Assembly: GCA_963663735.2 (NCBI GenBank)
Contig: CAXXHN010000001.1
Location: 2,108,001-2,172,000, forward strand
From: G963663735 sp963663735
GTDB taxonomy: Bacteria > Acidobacteriota > UBA6911 > RPQK01 > JAPXNP01
DNA length: 64,000 nt
Direction of reading: 5' to 3'
The translations under genes were made by a program, and so were the position numbers. Below are positions 9,096 through 18,884 of the stretch, one piece after another (the stretch's first letter is position 1; every line of letters begins with the position of its first letter). The notes beneath the pieces were generated by a model, which worked only from the letters and a program-made list of their open reading frames with translations, was not told the DNA's origin and did not search any database.

Positions 9096-9568
9096 TTTTT
9101 TCCTTCCTCTGAGTTAATTAATGTATCGTTTTGCCATGAGCCCGGTTTATGCCTGAGCCGGGAACTGAATTGAATTTTCCTTATTCCGGTTTTACGCTGT
9201 TCCGGATTTTTCAGGGAACAGCAACCGGTATTTGCTCTGCGGGCGTGATTAGGTTTTCGCATTTTGTGAAATGCATGGGTGGATATGCCGATTCGCCCGG
9301 GATTCTCTATGTTGTTAAAACCTTCTACTGGGGTCTGCTGGGCGGCTTCCCCTGCTGCTGTCAGTCCGGACGATAGTCTCTTCCTGATTAAGCTCATAAT
9401 TGTGGTAAAGAATAAACTTGATTAACAATGGAACGCAACCGATTTTTTTTAAATAATTATACTCCGGAATGCTGAAAATGTTAGTCAGGCTGAGGAACGC
9501 GGCAAAGAGAGGCTGCATGGGCTGGCGATAGTTCCGGGGAGAGTTCCTGCTGGAACTTTCTTTACCTG
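9096..9568. other. Intergenic, upstream of gdhA
   Basis: About 470 bases with no convincing gene on either strand. It should contain the gdhA promoter (minus strand) and perhaps the lost 5' part of the hydrolase remnant that follows. Confidence 0.5.
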
Positions 9569-9865
9569 ATGTCAAGGATCAGGTTGGATCTGGATGAAGA
9601 CAAAATCCAGAGATTGATGTGGGTTGGACAGCTGATGAATCCGTGCCTGGATGATTACGATACAATTTCCCTGGAATTCGCAGGGATTTTCCATCGCGGG
9701 ATCAAAGGTGCCAGGCTGGTTGTTGTTAAGGACTGCGGACATTTTCCTTTTATTGAAGCTCCGGAGATCTTTATGCGGGAAGTGGTTTCATTCATTAGGC
9801 CAGACTCCAGGTCTCAGGAAGATGAGATATTGCCTGTTTTCCCGTCAAAACCTGCAATGAATTGA
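9569..9865 (+). pseudogene. Remnant of an alpha/beta-hydrolase, C-terminal part
   Basis: The last 50 or so residues read like the end of an alpha/beta-fold hydrolase: GIKGARLVVVKDCGHFPFIE contains the catalytic-His motif (GHFP) and is followed by a typical closing helix and FIRP. The preceding residues resemble the acidic-residue strand (GQLMNPCLDDYD) but are poorly conserved, and the nucleophile elbow (GxSxG) and oxyanion region are missing. The first ten residues have no ribosome site. I treat it as a 5'-deleted gene remnant. Confidence 0.55.
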
Positions 9866-9954
9866 CGCATGGACATTTTCCTGGTGACGGTTTAAACTCA
9901 ACTGGAATCTTTTTAACAATAATGTGAGATTATAAGCACGGGGGAAAGAGAATA

Positions 9955-10515
9955 ATGAAGAGAATCCTGGTTTTAATGCTGCTTGGGGTGGTCATGATTT
10001 CAGTTGCCGAAGCCCGCCAGTTCGGGGATGTTTCCATTCCCGACACGCTTGAGACGGGTGGGGGGAAGCTGTTATTAAACGGAGCCGGGTACAGGTCTAA
10101 ATATTTTATGAAAATGTATATTGGAGGGCTCTACTTAAAACAGGAAAGCGAAGACGCTGCGGCGGTTGTCAGTGCTGAAGAGCCAATGCTGATAAAACTT
10201 CATATTGTTTCAGGCAAGATTACCTCAGCGCGCATGACTGATGCAATTAATGAGGGTTTCGAAAATTCAGCGGGATCCAGCCTGGCATCATTGAAGGACA
10301 AGATTGAGAAATTTAAATCCTTTTTTGCCGAAGAGATTAAAGTGGGTGACATCTTTGATATTGGATATGTGCCTGGTGAAGGCGTCAGTGTCCACAAGAA
10401 TGGATCGCTTTCAGGAACAATTGAAGGAACTGATTTCAAAAAGGCTGTATTTGGAATATGGCTTGGTGACAAACCGGCTGACAAGGGCTTAAAGAAGAAT
10501 ATGCTTGGTCAGTAG
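9955..10515 (+). CDS. Exported chalcone-isomerase-like protein
   Basis: 186 residues: a cleavable signal peptide (hydrophobic core VLMLLGVVMISVAEA), then the bacterial chalcone isomerase-like fold. Visible are LLLNGAGYRSKYFMKMYIGGLYLK, typical of the first strand pair, and the closing FKKAVFGIWLGDKPADKGLKKNMLG, the family's C-terminal signature. Bacterial members are periplasmic and of unknown biochemical role; true chalcone isomerisation should not be assumed. It is a single-gene unit with a GGGGGAAAG ribosome site and a strong terminator 20 bases after the stop. Confidence 0.85.
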   Translation: MKRILVLMLLGVVMISVAEARQFGDVSIPDTLETGGGKLLLNGAGYRSKYFMKMYIGGLYLKQESEDAAAVVSAEEPMLIKLHIVSGKITSARMTDAINEGFENSAGSSLASLKDKIEKFKSFFAEEIKVGDIFDIGYVPGEGVSVHKNGSLSGTIEGTDFKKAVFGIWLGDKPADKGLKKNMLGQ

Positions 10516-10535
10516 TAACATAAATTTGATCAATG

Positions 10536-10562
10536 AAAGGGGGCGTTTTTGCCCCCTTTTTT
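10536..10562 (+). terminator. Rho-independent terminator of the chalcone-isomerase-like gene
   Basis: Stem AAAGGGGGC (10536-10544), 6-base loop, GCCCCCTTT (10551-10559), and a continuous T run to 10562. A textbook intrinsic terminator. Confidence 0.93.
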
Positions 10563-10711
10563 CTGCCGGTAACTTTGTGGTGCTGTTTTCCCGCATTACC
10601 TATACATCCATAGTAAGGGGACCCTGGGTCTTTAATCCGGAAACCTGTTTTTAGTCTGTACCGGTGTGTAGAATAAGAGTTCCTGCTTGCAGGATATCAA
10701 GCACTACTCTT

Positions 10712-13700
10712 ATGTCATGTACCCTTATTTTAAAAAGAACTTTTCCTGAAATGGAATCATGCCTCCTGCATGATCTTGAAACTACCTGCATCAAGGAACC
10801 CTTTTCCCGTAAATGGGTGTTAACCTCCAGCGGAACCCTGGCCCGCCATATACAATACCGCCTGGAGAAAAAAATTAAAGCTGTACCTTCATTGACATTG
10901 GGCGGGGTGCGCGTTGTATCCCTCAGTTATTTTGCAGCCGAAATGCATAAAAAGATCCGGAAACGCGTTTCAGCATACGGCCACCCTATAAACAATATCC
11001 TGTTGGACGCGCTGGTAAACAGACTTCCGGACCAATCTCCTCTGTCTAAGTTGAAATCCATTGATTCCGGATATTCATTACTGATGCCAACCTTCCGGGA
11101 CCTGGCTGATGCCGGCATAGGACCGAAACACTCTGAAATAATAACCGAGGCTCTCAGTGAACAGGGTGTGTCATCCCGGGAAAGAAACATCCTGGATTTG
11201 TATTTTGCCTGGGTCGGGGCAGTTAAAGCCCTGGATCCTGGGTGGAGCCCGCTCAGCCATCAGGAACTGGCTGGATGGCTGGAGCAGGCATCTTCTGAAG
11301 AGGTATCCTCCATTCTTTCGGCCGAAGAAGGAAGGGTATGCGAGGTCTTTGTCCACGGCTTTTATGATTTTACGGACAATAACCTGCAGATAATTGCCAG
11401 CCTTTGCAAAACCCAGTCTGTGCGCCTCTACTTTCCTGACAACAGGATTGGGAAGAATCCGCATCCGGCATTCGATTTTTCAGATTCGGTCCTCCAGGAC
11501 ATAAAAGCAAGAATCCAGTTTTTCGGAGGGTGGACGGTTCAGGAGCCGGAAGCAAAGCAGGATTTGTCTCCAGCTATGCCACCGGCTGATTACCTGGACC
11601 GGACATTTCCGGAAGGCCTAGCCGGAGAACAACCGGAATTCATAAGCTTTCAGAGAGCCTCTTCTCCTCGGGCTGAAGCAATTTCGGCTGCTCTCCAGGT
11701 CAGAAACTGGATTGATTCCGAAGGCATTGATCCTGGGGAGATAATGGTTGTTCTCACTTCGGCAGCTGGATATCTCCGGCCTCTGCGTGAGGTATTTGAT
11801 GCGTTCTGCCTTCCGGTTAACCTGGTGGACTGCCCCGTGGAGATGTCTGAAGATTCCATGACGCTGGCTGTATTGAAAAATCTCTGGAAGGAGGAGGCCC
11901 AGGCTGAGTGGATTTTTACTTTCCTGCGAGGCAACCTTAATTTCTGCAGGGAATTAAGTATTGATTGTCTCCATTTTGAACGGGAACTCCGTAAGGTCTG
12001 TTTTGGCGGGAGTTCGAACTGGTTGGAAATCAGGAAAATGGCTGGTGAGGAAATCGGAACAGGGCGTGACCTGCCTCAGCTGACAGAAGCAGAACTGGCG
12101 CTGATAGATCTGATAATTGAGACTTGGGTGAATAAACCGGTATTTCCGATTTCCTCTAAACAGGCCTGTATCCTGCTGGAGAGAATTGCCCTTTGGGGAG
12201 GCGAAGAGACACTTTTCAACGAATTAATGGATTCCTTCAGATTGTGGGAAAAATATCAGCCGGAATTTGGAATAACTGAAAGCCTTATTACGACCCTGAT
12301 TTTTGATTCCGGACTGAATGAAAAAACCGGTAGCGATCTTTCATTGCCTGGGGTGAAGCTGATTCCCATGATGAGAGCCAGGGGTTTAACCTGTAAGGCT
12401 CTTGTCCTGATGGGCCTCTCATCGGGTGTATTTCCAAGGAAAGCTCAGGAGGATTATTTTCTTGGTGATGCCACCAGAGCGGAAGTAGCAAGGCGAGCTG
12501 GAGCCTTGGGTCATCGTCTCCCAGTTAAATTCCGTCTGACCGAAGAGATGCAGTTGCTGTTTTACCTGCTGAATACTTCAGCTGAAAGAATTCACTGGGT
12601 TGTACCGGAAACTGACGGGGAAGGGAGGCTTGTGGCCCCGACCTCCTGGATACAGCATTTTATTCAGCAGTGGAAAGGTACAGAGCAGGATTCACTGGGC
12701 AGGATAACACCGAGTCCGATTGAACAGTCCCGGTTTCTTAAAGAGAAGGATCCTGAAAGGGGCTCCTGTTTGCCTCCTGAATTTATTTTTTTACTGGGAT
12801 CGAGTTTTTCAGGGAAGCTATTTGATTCGAATGCTGTGCCTGGTCTATGGAAAAAAACAGTGTTGCCAGGTGATATGTCTCCTGAGTTTTTCGGAAGGGT
12901 CAGTGCTGCCGCCTATGGAAAACAGGAAGAAACATTAGGCGTTACCAGCCTGGAGAAATTGGCAAAATGCCCGTATATGTTTTTTGCGGAAACCGTTCTG
13001 GGCATAGCTCCTCTAGAGGAACAGGTTTTTCCCTATAGCGTGACTTCTATGGAAAAAGGCTCGATTTTACATGCCTGCCTGGAGAAACTATTCCGGAATT
13101 CAGAAGCAATTTTACCGGCACTTCACGGATTGCTGGAGCATCAGGAAAACATTGAGGATGTTGCGGGAAATGTAATTATGGGTAGACCGGGTGCACGGTT
13201 TATTCCTGTGATTTTGCGCAAAGCACTGCAAACCCAGATCACTTCAATCCTACTTAATTACCTGAGATATGCTGCTGAAAATACTTCTGAGGGCTGGGTA
13301 TTTGAAAGCCTGGAGCGGAAGTTGAGCAAGCCCTTTCCAAAACTCCCTCTGATTTCAGTGCGCGGGAAAGCAGACCGGATTGACCGGGAAAAGGTAAACG
13401 GGAATCGCAGGATTATTGATTATAAATCGGGACATAAAAATGATCTGAGTAAAAGTGGTAAAAATTATTCACTGAACCTGGGATGGAAAGCCCAGGCCGC
13501 GCTCTATCCGTGGATGGCCGAAGAGCATCCTAATGACATTAAGGTGGATTTCAGCTACATCTTTCTTGAAGAGCAGGATCAGAAAGAGATTCCGGCCCTG
13601 CCATTTATAAATGGAGATGAATTATTGGAATCCCTGAGGAAAATTCTGGAAAACGGCAGATATCTTCCAGCCAGTAATAGGCTTATGGAAGAGTTGAATT

Positions 13701-13855
13701 GTCCCAACCTTAATCCTTGCCAGTATTGTTGCCATATGTCCATGTGCCGAAAGATTGATCCGGCACAGATGGTAAAAGCAGTAGCACTCTTCAGGAGACT
13801 CTGTCCGGAAAGGGTCGAATTGATTGGCAGAGTAGCCGGGGGAGACTCTGCATGA
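10712..13855 (+). CDS. addB: AddB-like PD-(D/E)XK nuclease subunit
   Basis: 1047 residues from the chosen ATG. It has a UvrD-like but degenerate helicase body and a C-terminal PD-(D/E)XK nuclease: the GKADRID strand, then IIDYKSG with D903 and K905, then a QAALYPW helix. An iron-sulfur staple is complete: C753 (KCPYMFF) and C1003-x2-C1006-x5-C1012, the AddB spacing. With AddA it forms the double-strand-break resection helicase-nuclease that loads RecA. It pairs with addA directly downstream. GTG 10664 extends the frame by 16 residues, but ATG 10712 gives a more natural N-terminus; neither has a clear ribosome site. Confidence 0.85.
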   Translation: MSCTLILKRTFPEMESCLLHDLETTCIKEPFSRKWVLTSSGTLARHIQYRLEKKIKAVPSLTLGGVRVVSLSYFAAEMHKKIRKRVSAYGHPINNILLDALVNRLPDQSPLSKLKSIDSGYSLLMPTFRDLADAGIGPKHSEIITEALSEQGVSSRERNILDLYFAWVGAVKALDPGWSPLSHQELAGWLEQASSEEVSSILSAEEGRVCEVFVHGFYDFTDNNLQIIASLCKTQSVRLYFPDNRIGKNPHPAFDFSDSVLQDIKARIQFFGGWTVQEPEAKQDLSPAMPPADYLDRTFPEGLAGEQPEFISFQRASSPRAEAISAALQVRNWIDSEGIDPGEIMVVLTSAAGYLRPLREVFDAFCLPVNLVDCPVEMSEDSMTLAVLKNLWKEEAQAEWIFTFLRGNLNFCRELSIDCLHFERELRKVCFGGSSNWLEIRKMAGEEIGTGRDLPQLTEAELALIDLIIETWVNKPVFPISSKQACILLERIALWGGEETLFNELMDSFRLWEKYQPEFGITESLITTLIFDSGLNEKTGSDLSLPGVKLIPMMRARGLTCKALVLMGLSSGVFPRKAQEDYFLGDATRAEVARRAGALGHRLPVKFRLTEEMQLLFYLLNTSAERIHWVVPETDGEGRLVAPTSWIQHFIQQWKGTEQDSLGRITPSPIEQSRFLKEKDPERGSCLPPEFIFLLGSSFSGKLFDSNAVPGLWKKTVLPGDMSPEFFGRVSAAAYGKQEETLGVTSLEKLAKCPYMFFAETVLGIAPLEEQVFPYSVTSMEKGSILHACLEKLFRNSEAILPALHGLLEHQENIEDVAGNVIMGRPGARFIPVILRKALQTQITSILLNYLRYAAENTSEGWVFESLERKLSKPFPKLPLISVRGKADRIDREKVNGNRRIIDYKSGHKNDLSKSGKNYSLNLGWKAQAALYPWMAEEHPNDIKVDFSYIFLEEQDQKEIPALPFINGDELLESLRKILENGRYLPASNRLMEELNCPNLNPCQYCCHMSMCRKIDPAQMVKAVALFRRLCPERVELIGRVAGGDSA

Positions 13856-13911
13856 AAAAAGGTCGGGAAAAAACAGGCAACGGCCAGGAGGAGAAAATCA
13901 GGACAGCGTGA
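13852..13911 (+). CDS. Possible 19-codon ORF bridging addB and addA
   Basis: ATG 13852 overlaps the addB stop (ATGA), has a GGGGGAG site 7-8 bases upstream, runs 19 basic/polar codons and stops at a TGA that overlaps GTG 13908 (GTGA). The peptide resembles nothing known. Its likely use, if any, is to carry ribosomes from addB to addA; chance is possible in so short a frame. Confidence 0.3.
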   Translation: MKKGREKTGNGQEEKIRTA

Positions 13912-16900
13912 CCATGGAAATTATTAAGGACACCCCGGGGAGACTGGGAGCCGTGATTACACCGAATCATGCTTTCGTCAGCGCCAGTGCCGGCACCGGA
14001 AAAACTCATACTCTTACTTTGCGGACTATATATCTTCTGCTAACCGGTGAAACAGAGAGGTTATACAACCCTCATGCTTCCCGGAGGGATGTGCAGCAGG
14101 CGGCTCGTGATTCGCTGAATTCGTTGGTCCTTACGACTTTCACCAAGAAGGCTTCAGCTGAAATGCAGGACAGGGTTTTTGGCTATTTGAACTGTATCGC
14201 CGGGGCCGAAAGTCTGGAGAAACTGGGGGCCGAGCGAGGGGAACGGGACTCTATGTTTTTGACGGTTCTGGGTAAGGTTCTGCAGCAGGTACCGGGAGAG
14301 GATTTCGGGTTGCTGCGGAAAGGTGCCCAGGCACTTGCGGAGAGGGCTCCCGAACTTCAGATTTCAACTTTGCACTCGTTCGCCAGCATGCTCCTGTCGC
14401 GTTATCCGGTGGAATCAGGAATTCCGCTGGACGCGAGATTTGAGTCTGACGATGACCCCTCCGGAATCGACAGAGAAGCCCGGCTGGTTGATATCTGGCT
14501 GCGCCGTCTGGTTCTGGCTGGAAGCAGGGAAACACAGCTTTCTCTTGAAAGGGTGCTCAGTCAGGTTTCGCTGGATAATTTCAGGTCACTACTGAAAGAT
14601 TGCCTGATGAATGACTGGCTTGCCGATGCTCTGGATCGGTTCACGGAAGAACCTCCGGAGGGAAGAATTACTCCGCAATTTTGCCTGGAGAGCCTGCGGG
14701 CCTGGAGTGAAACAGTGAGACAGGGGAAGGGTAACCTGAGAAAGGCAGAAGGTCTTGCCTCAGACCTTGACCGGCTTATCCAAGGGGTGGAAGATGGGGC
14801 TGAAGGCAGTTGGACCAGACTGGCCAGCTTTATCCAGGACAACAATACTTACATGTCTGCCGGAGGCAGCAAACCTTCGGCCGCCATGACAAATGTCATT
14901 AAAGATCTCCCGGCTAAGTACCGGATTTTGTTCAGTGACAGGCGTGACCTCTATAACGCTGCCTTTATTGAATCCCTGAAAAAGGACAGCCTGGAATCCT
15001 GGAATGCGTTCAGGGATCTACTCCGGTCGTTTATAAGCTGGGGAAGAGAAAACCTGATAAAAGAAACCGGACTGATTACCTTCAACGACATGATCAGCCT
15101 GGCCGCCCGTCTTCTCAGTGAACATTCAGAGGTGCAGGCCTGTGAGTATGGCAGGCTAAAATCAGTATTGGTGGATGAGTTTCAGGATACCGATCCTGAT
15201 CAGCTTGAACTATTGAAGAATCTGCTTACTCGTCCGAATGGAAACAGGCATGAGGTCCTGGGTTTTTTTGTGGGAGATGTGAAGCAGTCCATATACAGAT
15301 TCCGCTCAGCCGATGTTTCCGGGGTTGAGGGATTCCGGAAGAATTACTCCGATTTTGTGAATTGCCAAAAGCCGGTGGATGAATTCAACCTGGAGACCAG
15401 CTTCAGGAGTGATCCTGGAATAATTAAACATGCCAATCACCTTTTTAATGATCTTCTGGATTTGGAAAGGCCTGGTGAAGACCTGTCAGCTTTCCACCAG
15501 GCAGAGAATCCCGTTCCTGAATGGAGACTGGTTGATTTCGGAGAAGAAAAGGTTAAGGCCCATGTGCAGCGTGAATCAATTGCCGGGGCCGTACTGACAG
15601 CCATCCGGGAATATATGAATGAAGAAACCGGGCCGGGTCCCGATGATATTCATTCATACCGGGATGTCCTGGTACTCTGCCGTGGTTATAAAGAACTGGA
15701 TCCAATAATCGACGTGTTGAAAAGAGCAGGTATCCCGGTGATTTCCAGCGGACGCAAGAGCTTTCAGTTGAACCCTGAGGTTGTGGATACAGTCAACCTC
15801 CTTATTTCATTATTGGACCCCGTGGATAGCCTGGCTGTCGCCTCAGTAATGAAGTCCCCAATGGTGGGCCTGAGCGATGACATGATATACCGGATTTTTA
15901 AGGAATCAGATCCCTTACTTGTTTTTTCGGGTTATGAACCGGTCCCTGGTTTCATTTCAGGCAGGGCAAGGGAACAGCTCGAAAGAATTATCTGGTTGTC
16001 CGGGATCTGGAAGAACCGCCGGATTGTATTAAACAGAGGAGTTTTTGAAGAGCTGTATGCCGATGAACCATATCAGCCGGATGATGATGATAACGAAGTT
16101 GAAGCCTCCTCGATCAGCCTGAATGACTGGGTTAAAATGGTGTCTGACCTGATCCCGGTCGAAGCCTATCACCGGGATCAGGACCTGGAAGGAATTGCCA
16201 TTTCCCGCATAACCAAGGTACTGGATGATTTTGCCGAAGTAAACCTGGAAGCGGCGATACCGCCCCTGGTATGGCTGCTGGGAGAAAGAGAGAAAGCAGT
16301 CAGTAAACCGGAAACGACTTCGGAATTTTCTGAAGATGTTTCAGTATTGGACGAAAGCGTAAATGCGGTCAGAGCAATGACAATCCATAAATCCAAGGGA
16401 CTGGAAGGGAGATTTGTGATAATTGCCAGCTGGGCAAGGCTGCTGAAGGAAGGCCGGGGCATTTTTGATTTTTATCACAGCCAGAATGTTTATGACTTTC
16501 CTGTTCCCGGTGAATCCAGGGTGAAAGCATTCAGCTTTAAATGGGGAAGCTTCGATCTGGAGTCCGATAATTACCAGGATGCGGTTTCCCTGGATAAGGA
16601 AATGGATGCCATGGAAAGCAGGAGACTGGCTTACGTGTCTGCCACAAGGCCCCGAAACCGCTTGCTGATGCTGTCCCCGGTAAATTTTGGGCTGGATAAA
16701 AAGCCTGAAATGAGAACGCTTGTTGAACAGTATTTGAACACTGTTGCTGCTGAAGGGCTGGTGAAAAAGAGTGTATGGGAATGTAAGGAAACGCGGGATG
16801 TGCCTGTAGCTGAAACCGGGAGTGCGGATATTAATCCTGATTCCTACTGGGCCCTCTGGAATGACAGGCGTAAGGTAATGCAGTTGGCTGAGGAGAAGAA

Positions 16901-17459
16901 GAAAATTAAAAACAGACGTCGTTCCCCGGCTGATACTGCAGCCAGGCCTGTAAACAAGCAATCTGAAGGTAACAAAGCAGAGTCATCTCCGGATGAGGAC
17001 GCAAGAAAGCAAAAAGGTTCACTAGTACATCGTTACCTTGAACTTCATCTTACTGAACAGGAACTGGACCGAGAGGAGTTGAAAACGCTTGCTTCACTTA
17101 TGGATCCTCCTCCATCTGGGCCAGGTGTTATGGATGGCGCGGCCCTCATTCTGGACCGGTTTTACTCCGGCGAAACCGTGGATGAAAAGGGGGAGGCTCT
17201 GACTGGAAGGGTTGCTGATGCCAGGATTATCGGAAGGGAGCTACCGGTTATGCTGGAATATGATGGTATTGTTCAGCTGCGGTTTATCGACTTGCTGCTG
17301 GAGGAAGGGAAATGCCTGACCATAGTTGATTTCAAGACTGGTTCAAAGCCGGCCATTATGCCGGAAAGGTACATAAAACAGCAGGAAGCCTATACCCAGG
17401 CCGTTGAGCAGCTGTCCGGAGGCCGGCCGGTCAGGTTTGAGTTCTGGTGGCTTAGTTAA
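13908..17459 (+). CDS. addA: AddA-like UvrD helicase-nuclease subunit
   Basis: 1183 residues. Superfamily 1A helicase motifs are all present: SAGTGKT (residues 27-33, Walker A), TFTKKASAEM (Ia), VDEFQDTD (422-429, Walker B), GDVKQSIYRFRSADV (III/IV region), RAMTIHKSKGLE (V) and RLAYVSATRPRNRL (VI). The C-terminus carries a RecB-type nuclease with LVHRYLE, then IVDFKTG (D1141, K1143) and QQEAYTQA. It provides the 3'-5' helicase and one of two nucleases of the AddAB break-repair complex. GTG 13908 or ATG 13914 may be the start; AGGAGG at 13886-13891 serves either, and the GTGA overlap with the bridging frame slightly favours GTG. Confidence 0.9.
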   Translation: MTMEIIKDTPGRLGAVITPNHAFVSASAGTGKTHTLTLRTIYLLLTGETERLYNPHASRRDVQQAARDSLNSLVLTTFTKKASAEMQDRVFGYLNCIAGAESLEKLGAERGERDSMFLTVLGKVLQQVPGEDFGLLRKGAQALAERAPELQISTLHSFASMLLSRYPVESGIPLDARFESDDDPSGIDREARLVDIWLRRLVLAGSRETQLSLERVLSQVSLDNFRSLLKDCLMNDWLADALDRFTEEPPEGRITPQFCLESLRAWSETVRQGKGNLRKAEGLASDLDRLIQGVEDGAEGSWTRLASFIQDNNTYMSAGGSKPSAAMTNVIKDLPAKYRILFSDRRDLYNAAFIESLKKDSLESWNAFRDLLRSFISWGRENLIKETGLITFNDMISLAARLLSEHSEVQACEYGRLKSVLVDEFQDTDPDQLELLKNLLTRPNGNRHEVLGFFVGDVKQSIYRFRSADVSGVEGFRKNYSDFVNCQKPVDEFNLETSFRSDPGIIKHANHLFNDLLDLERPGEDLSAFHQAENPVPEWRLVDFGEEKVKAHVQRESIAGAVLTAIREYMNEETGPGPDDIHSYRDVLVLCRGYKELDPIIDVLKRAGIPVISSGRKSFQLNPEVVDTVNLLISLLDPVDSLAVASVMKSPMVGLSDDMIYRIFKESDPLLVFSGYEPVPGFISGRAREQLERIIWLSGIWKNRRIVLNRGVFEELYADEPYQPDDDDNEVEASSISLNDWVKMVSDLIPVEAYHRDQDLEGIAISRITKVLDDFAEVNLEAAIPPLVWLLGEREKAVSKPETTSEFSEDVSVLDESVNAVRAMTIHKSKGLEGRFVIIASWARLLKEGRGIFDFYHSQNVYDFPVPGESRVKAFSFKWGSFDLESDNYQDAVSLDKEMDAMESRRLAYVSATRPRNRLLMLSPVNFGLDKKPEMRTLVEQYLNTVAAEGLVKKSVWECKETRDVPVAETGSADINPDSYWALWNDRRKVMQLAEEKKKIKNRRRSPADTAARPVNKQSEGNKAESSPDEDARKQKGSLVHRYLELHLTEQELDREELKTLASLMDPPPSGPGVMDGAALILDRFYSGETVDEKGEALTGRVADARIIGRELPVMLEYDGIVQLRFIDLLLEEGKCLTIVDFKTGSKPAIMPERYIKQQEAYTQAVEQLSGGRPVRFEFWWLS

Positions 17460-17512
17460 TTGACAATTGATAATCGCGTTTTTTTCAGTCAGGTTTTACC
17501 GTTTGAGGTGCC

Positions 17513-18742
17513 TTAATCCAGGTCAATCGCTTTGCCTTTTTGCAGCGGCGGCAATTCCAGGTGGGAGGCTACAGTCTGCCCTATGTCGGAAAAGGTGGAC
17601 CTGATTCCGGCAGAACCGGAGCTTATCCTCGGGCCAAGGAGCAGCGCGGGAACAAACTCCCTGGTATGGTTGAATCCCCTGTGGGCAGGATCACAGCCAT
17701 GGTCAGCCGTGATTATCAATAAATCTTCGGGCCTCATCCTCCGGACCAGGCCCTCCAGTTGAGAGTCGAGTAGTTCCAAAGCAGAGGCATAACCTGGTAT
17801 GTCCCTGCGGTGTCCGTAAAGCATGTCAAAATCTACAAAGTTGGCAAAAACCAGGCTGCCAGGAACCGCCCGGGCTGATACATTCAGTACAGCCTGGAAA
17901 ATTCCATTATTATCAGGTGCTTTTACCGCCTCACTGATTCCCCGATTCGCGAAAATATCCTTAATTTTGCCAATCGCGTAAACCTTTCTGCCTTCCGCCA
18001 GCATTGAATCAAGGAGAGTCGGTTCCGGGGGCGGTACTGAATAATCTCTTCGATTGGAGGTGCGTGTGAAAATTCCATTGCTTCCGGTAAAAGGGCGGGC
18101 AATGACTCTGGCGATATTTAGGTCCTCCCGGTCCAGGATGCTCCGGACCATCCGGCATAATGAATAAAGCCTTTCCAGTTCAAAGTAGCTTTCATGAGCT
18201 GCTACCTGGAAGACGCTGTCAGCTGAGGTGTAGCAGATTGGTTTACCGGTCCTTATGTGCTCTTCTCCCAGCTGTTTTATGATCTCAGTTCCGGAGGCAT
18301 GACAGTTGCCGAGGATGCCGGGAAGGCCGGCTTCGCCAACCAGCAATTCAATCAGGCCCTCCGGAAAACTTGGTTCTTCCGGGAAATATTCCCATTCATA
18401 CAGTACGGGTACCCCTGCCAGTTCCCAGTGTCCGCTTGAGGTATCCTTGCCTCGGCTTATTTCACGGCAGGCGGCATATATTCCTTCAGGGGAGGTCGAT
18501 CTGAATCCGGCCGGCAGCCGGCCTGTTGCCAGTTTTGCGGCTTCACCGAGCCCTATTGATTCCAGAAAAGGCAGGTGGAGGGGGCCTGTTCTTACACCGG
18601 CCCTGTCGGCCCGGCCCAGGAAGCAGGTTTCGGCAATGTGCCCCAGGGTGTCAGCTCCCTGGTCACCGAAATCAGCAGCATCCGGAGCCGGCCCTATTCC
18701 AAACCCATCAAGTACAAGAATAATGGCCCTCGGCTCTGTCAT
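17513..18742 (-). CDS. deoB: Phosphopentomutase
   Basis: 409 residues, the normal length for DeoB. It interconverts (deoxy)ribose 1-phosphate and 5-phosphate in nucleoside salvage. The alkaline-phosphatase-superfamily metal sites are visible: LVLDGFGIG at the start, GADTLGHIAE, the SGHWELAG phosphate-binding segment, NFVDFDMLYGHRRD and ITADHGCDP with TREFVPALL. The frame is open further upstream, but the fold begins at MTEPRAIILVLDG, so ATG 18742 is chosen; the extension would run into the divergent symporter gene. It has no purine phosphorylase neighbour here. Confidence 0.93.
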   Translation of the reverse strand: MTEPRAIILVLDGFGIGPAPDAADFGDQGADTLGHIAETCFLGRADRAGVRTGPLHLPFLESIGLGEAAKLATGRLPAGFRSTSPEGIYAACREISRGKDTSSGHWELAGVPVLYEWEYFPEEPSFPEGLIELLVGEAGLPGILGNCHASGTEIIKQLGEEHIRTGKPICYTSADSVFQVAAHESYFELERLYSLCRMVRSILDREDLNIARVIARPFTGSNGIFTRTSNRRDYSVPPPEPTLLDSMLAEGRKVYAIGKIKDIFANRGISEAVKAPDNNGIFQAVLNVSARAVPGSLVFANFVDFDMLYGHRRDIPGYASALELLDSQLEGLVRRMRPEDLLIITADHGCDPAHRGFNHTREFVPALLLGPRISSGSAGIRSTFSDIGQTVASHLELPPLQKGKAIDLD

Positions 18743-18884
18743 TGTGTTCACGATTAGCCTTATTGTAATACAGATCCTCCTTACTGGTTTTTTCCCTTGA
18801 TCGGCAAGTGATCGGCTCTTAGAATGGAGTGAAACCGGGTTTGGAGATTCCGGGCCCATCGGAGGTACCAGGAAAGGAAATTTA

